From: Actinomycetota bacterium
Lineage (GTDB): Bacteria > Actinomycetota > Actinomycetes > S36-B12
Length of the DNA: 5,735 nt
Assembly (NCBI GenBank): GCA_027729865.1
Contig: JAQCBM010000135.1
Coordinates: forward strand, 1 to 5,735
Reading direction: 5' to 3'
The position numbers were made by a program, and so were the translations under genes. The notes beneath the pieces are model-generated. The model was not told the DNA's origin. It saw only the letters and a list, made by a program, of their open reading frames with translations, and did not search any database. Positions 5,600 through 5,735 of the stretch are shown here, one piece after another. The number at the start of each line of letters is the position of its first letter. Position 1 is the stretch's first letter.

Positions 5600-5735
5600 G
5601 CTCGCTGCCTCTTCAGAGTATGACGGCCTGCGTGACGGCGTCCGCCAGGTGTGCTCGTCTTTCGACGGTGCGTACTGGCGGGGTCTCGAACCTGACACTT
5701 ACCCAAGTGAATTCGTCGATGCTCTGACCGAATCC
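5595..5735 (+). CDS. Acyl-CoA dehydrogenase, N-terminal fragment (runs off the window)
   Basis: The frame is open from a GTG at 5595 to the window end, giving 47 residues. The pattern EYDGLRDGVRQVC, then AYWRGLEPDTYPSEFVDALTES, matches the N-terminal helices of actinobacterial acyl-CoA dehydrogenases, where 'LRxxVRxxC...YWRELD...YPxEFVxALTEAG' leads into the first FAD-domain segment. These flavoenzymes introduce the alpha,beta double bond in acyl-CoA substrates. An in-frame TGA at 5580-5582 rules out a start further upstream, and the GTG at 5595 is the first usable start codon after it. No Shine-Dalgarno sequence precedes it, so the mRNA may be leaderless or poorly translated. The gene is divergent from the aldehyde dehydrogenase operon across only 46 bp and may share its operator. 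The catalytic glutamate and the FAD-binding region are outside the window, so the subfamily and substrate cannot be called. Confidence 0.72.
   Translation, partial: MKLAASSEYDGLRDGVRQVCSSFDGAYWRGLEPDTYPSEFVDALTES

Noticed and set aside
1..5735. tRNA or rRNA genes, CRISPR arrays, insertion sequences, attachment sites
   Set aside because: I saw no cloverleaf-like sequences, regularly spaced direct repeats, transposase-like proteins or terminal inverted repeats. The window is almost fully occupied by conserved metabolic genes.

Overview
The window reads like an actinobacterial chromosome (Actinomycetota). GC is moderately high (about 58-60% by eye). GTG starts are used, and the protein sequences look most like actinobacterial family members. 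I cannot name the species. It holds six protein genes, two of them cut by the window edges. There are no RNA genes, mobile elements or CRISPR arrays. Nearly every base is coding; the only non-coding stretches are 198-311, 1860-1879, 4044-4045 and 5549-5594.

Left part, plus strand (1-2662). The tail of a glycine betaine/proline-type ABC transporter substrate-binding protein ends at 197 and is closed by a strong intrinsic terminator (214-250). After a short leader comes a 4-coumarate:CoA ligase-like acyl-CoA synthetase (312-1859). Its Shine-Dalgarno sequence lies inside a perfect hairpin (290-310). It is followed 20 bp later by a lipoprotein of the LppX/LprG type (1880-2662), probably in the same operon.

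Right part, minus strand (5548 down to 2659). A compact three-gene operon, transcribed right to left, encodes a PuuC-like aldehyde dehydrogenase, a GntR/FadR-type (FCD) repressor and a PuuD-like class I glutamine-amidotransferase hydrolase (peptidase C26). The first two genes are 2 bp apart and the last two overlap by ATGA. PuuC and PuuD are the last two steps of the gamma-glutamyl route for putrescine or other amines: oxidation of the gamma-glutamyl-aminoaldehyde, then hydrolysis of the gamma-glutamyl amide. The earlier steps (PuuA ligase, PuuB oxidase) are not in the window and cannot belong to this operon, because both its ends are visible.

The operon converges on the lipoprotein gene, and the two stop codons share one CTAG palindrome. 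At the right edge a divergent gene begins at 5595; its 47 visible residues look like the N-terminus of an acyl-CoA dehydrogenase. The 46-bp divergent gap carries an inverted repeat (5570-5588) that is the best candidate operator for the GntR regulator and could control both directions.

Overall this is a catabolic neighbourhood: acyl-CoA activation and oxidation, and gamma-glutamyl-amine breakdown. I found no clear sign of a wholly new system. The most unusual items are regulatory: the hidden ribosome-binding site, the shared operator region and the shared stop palindrome.
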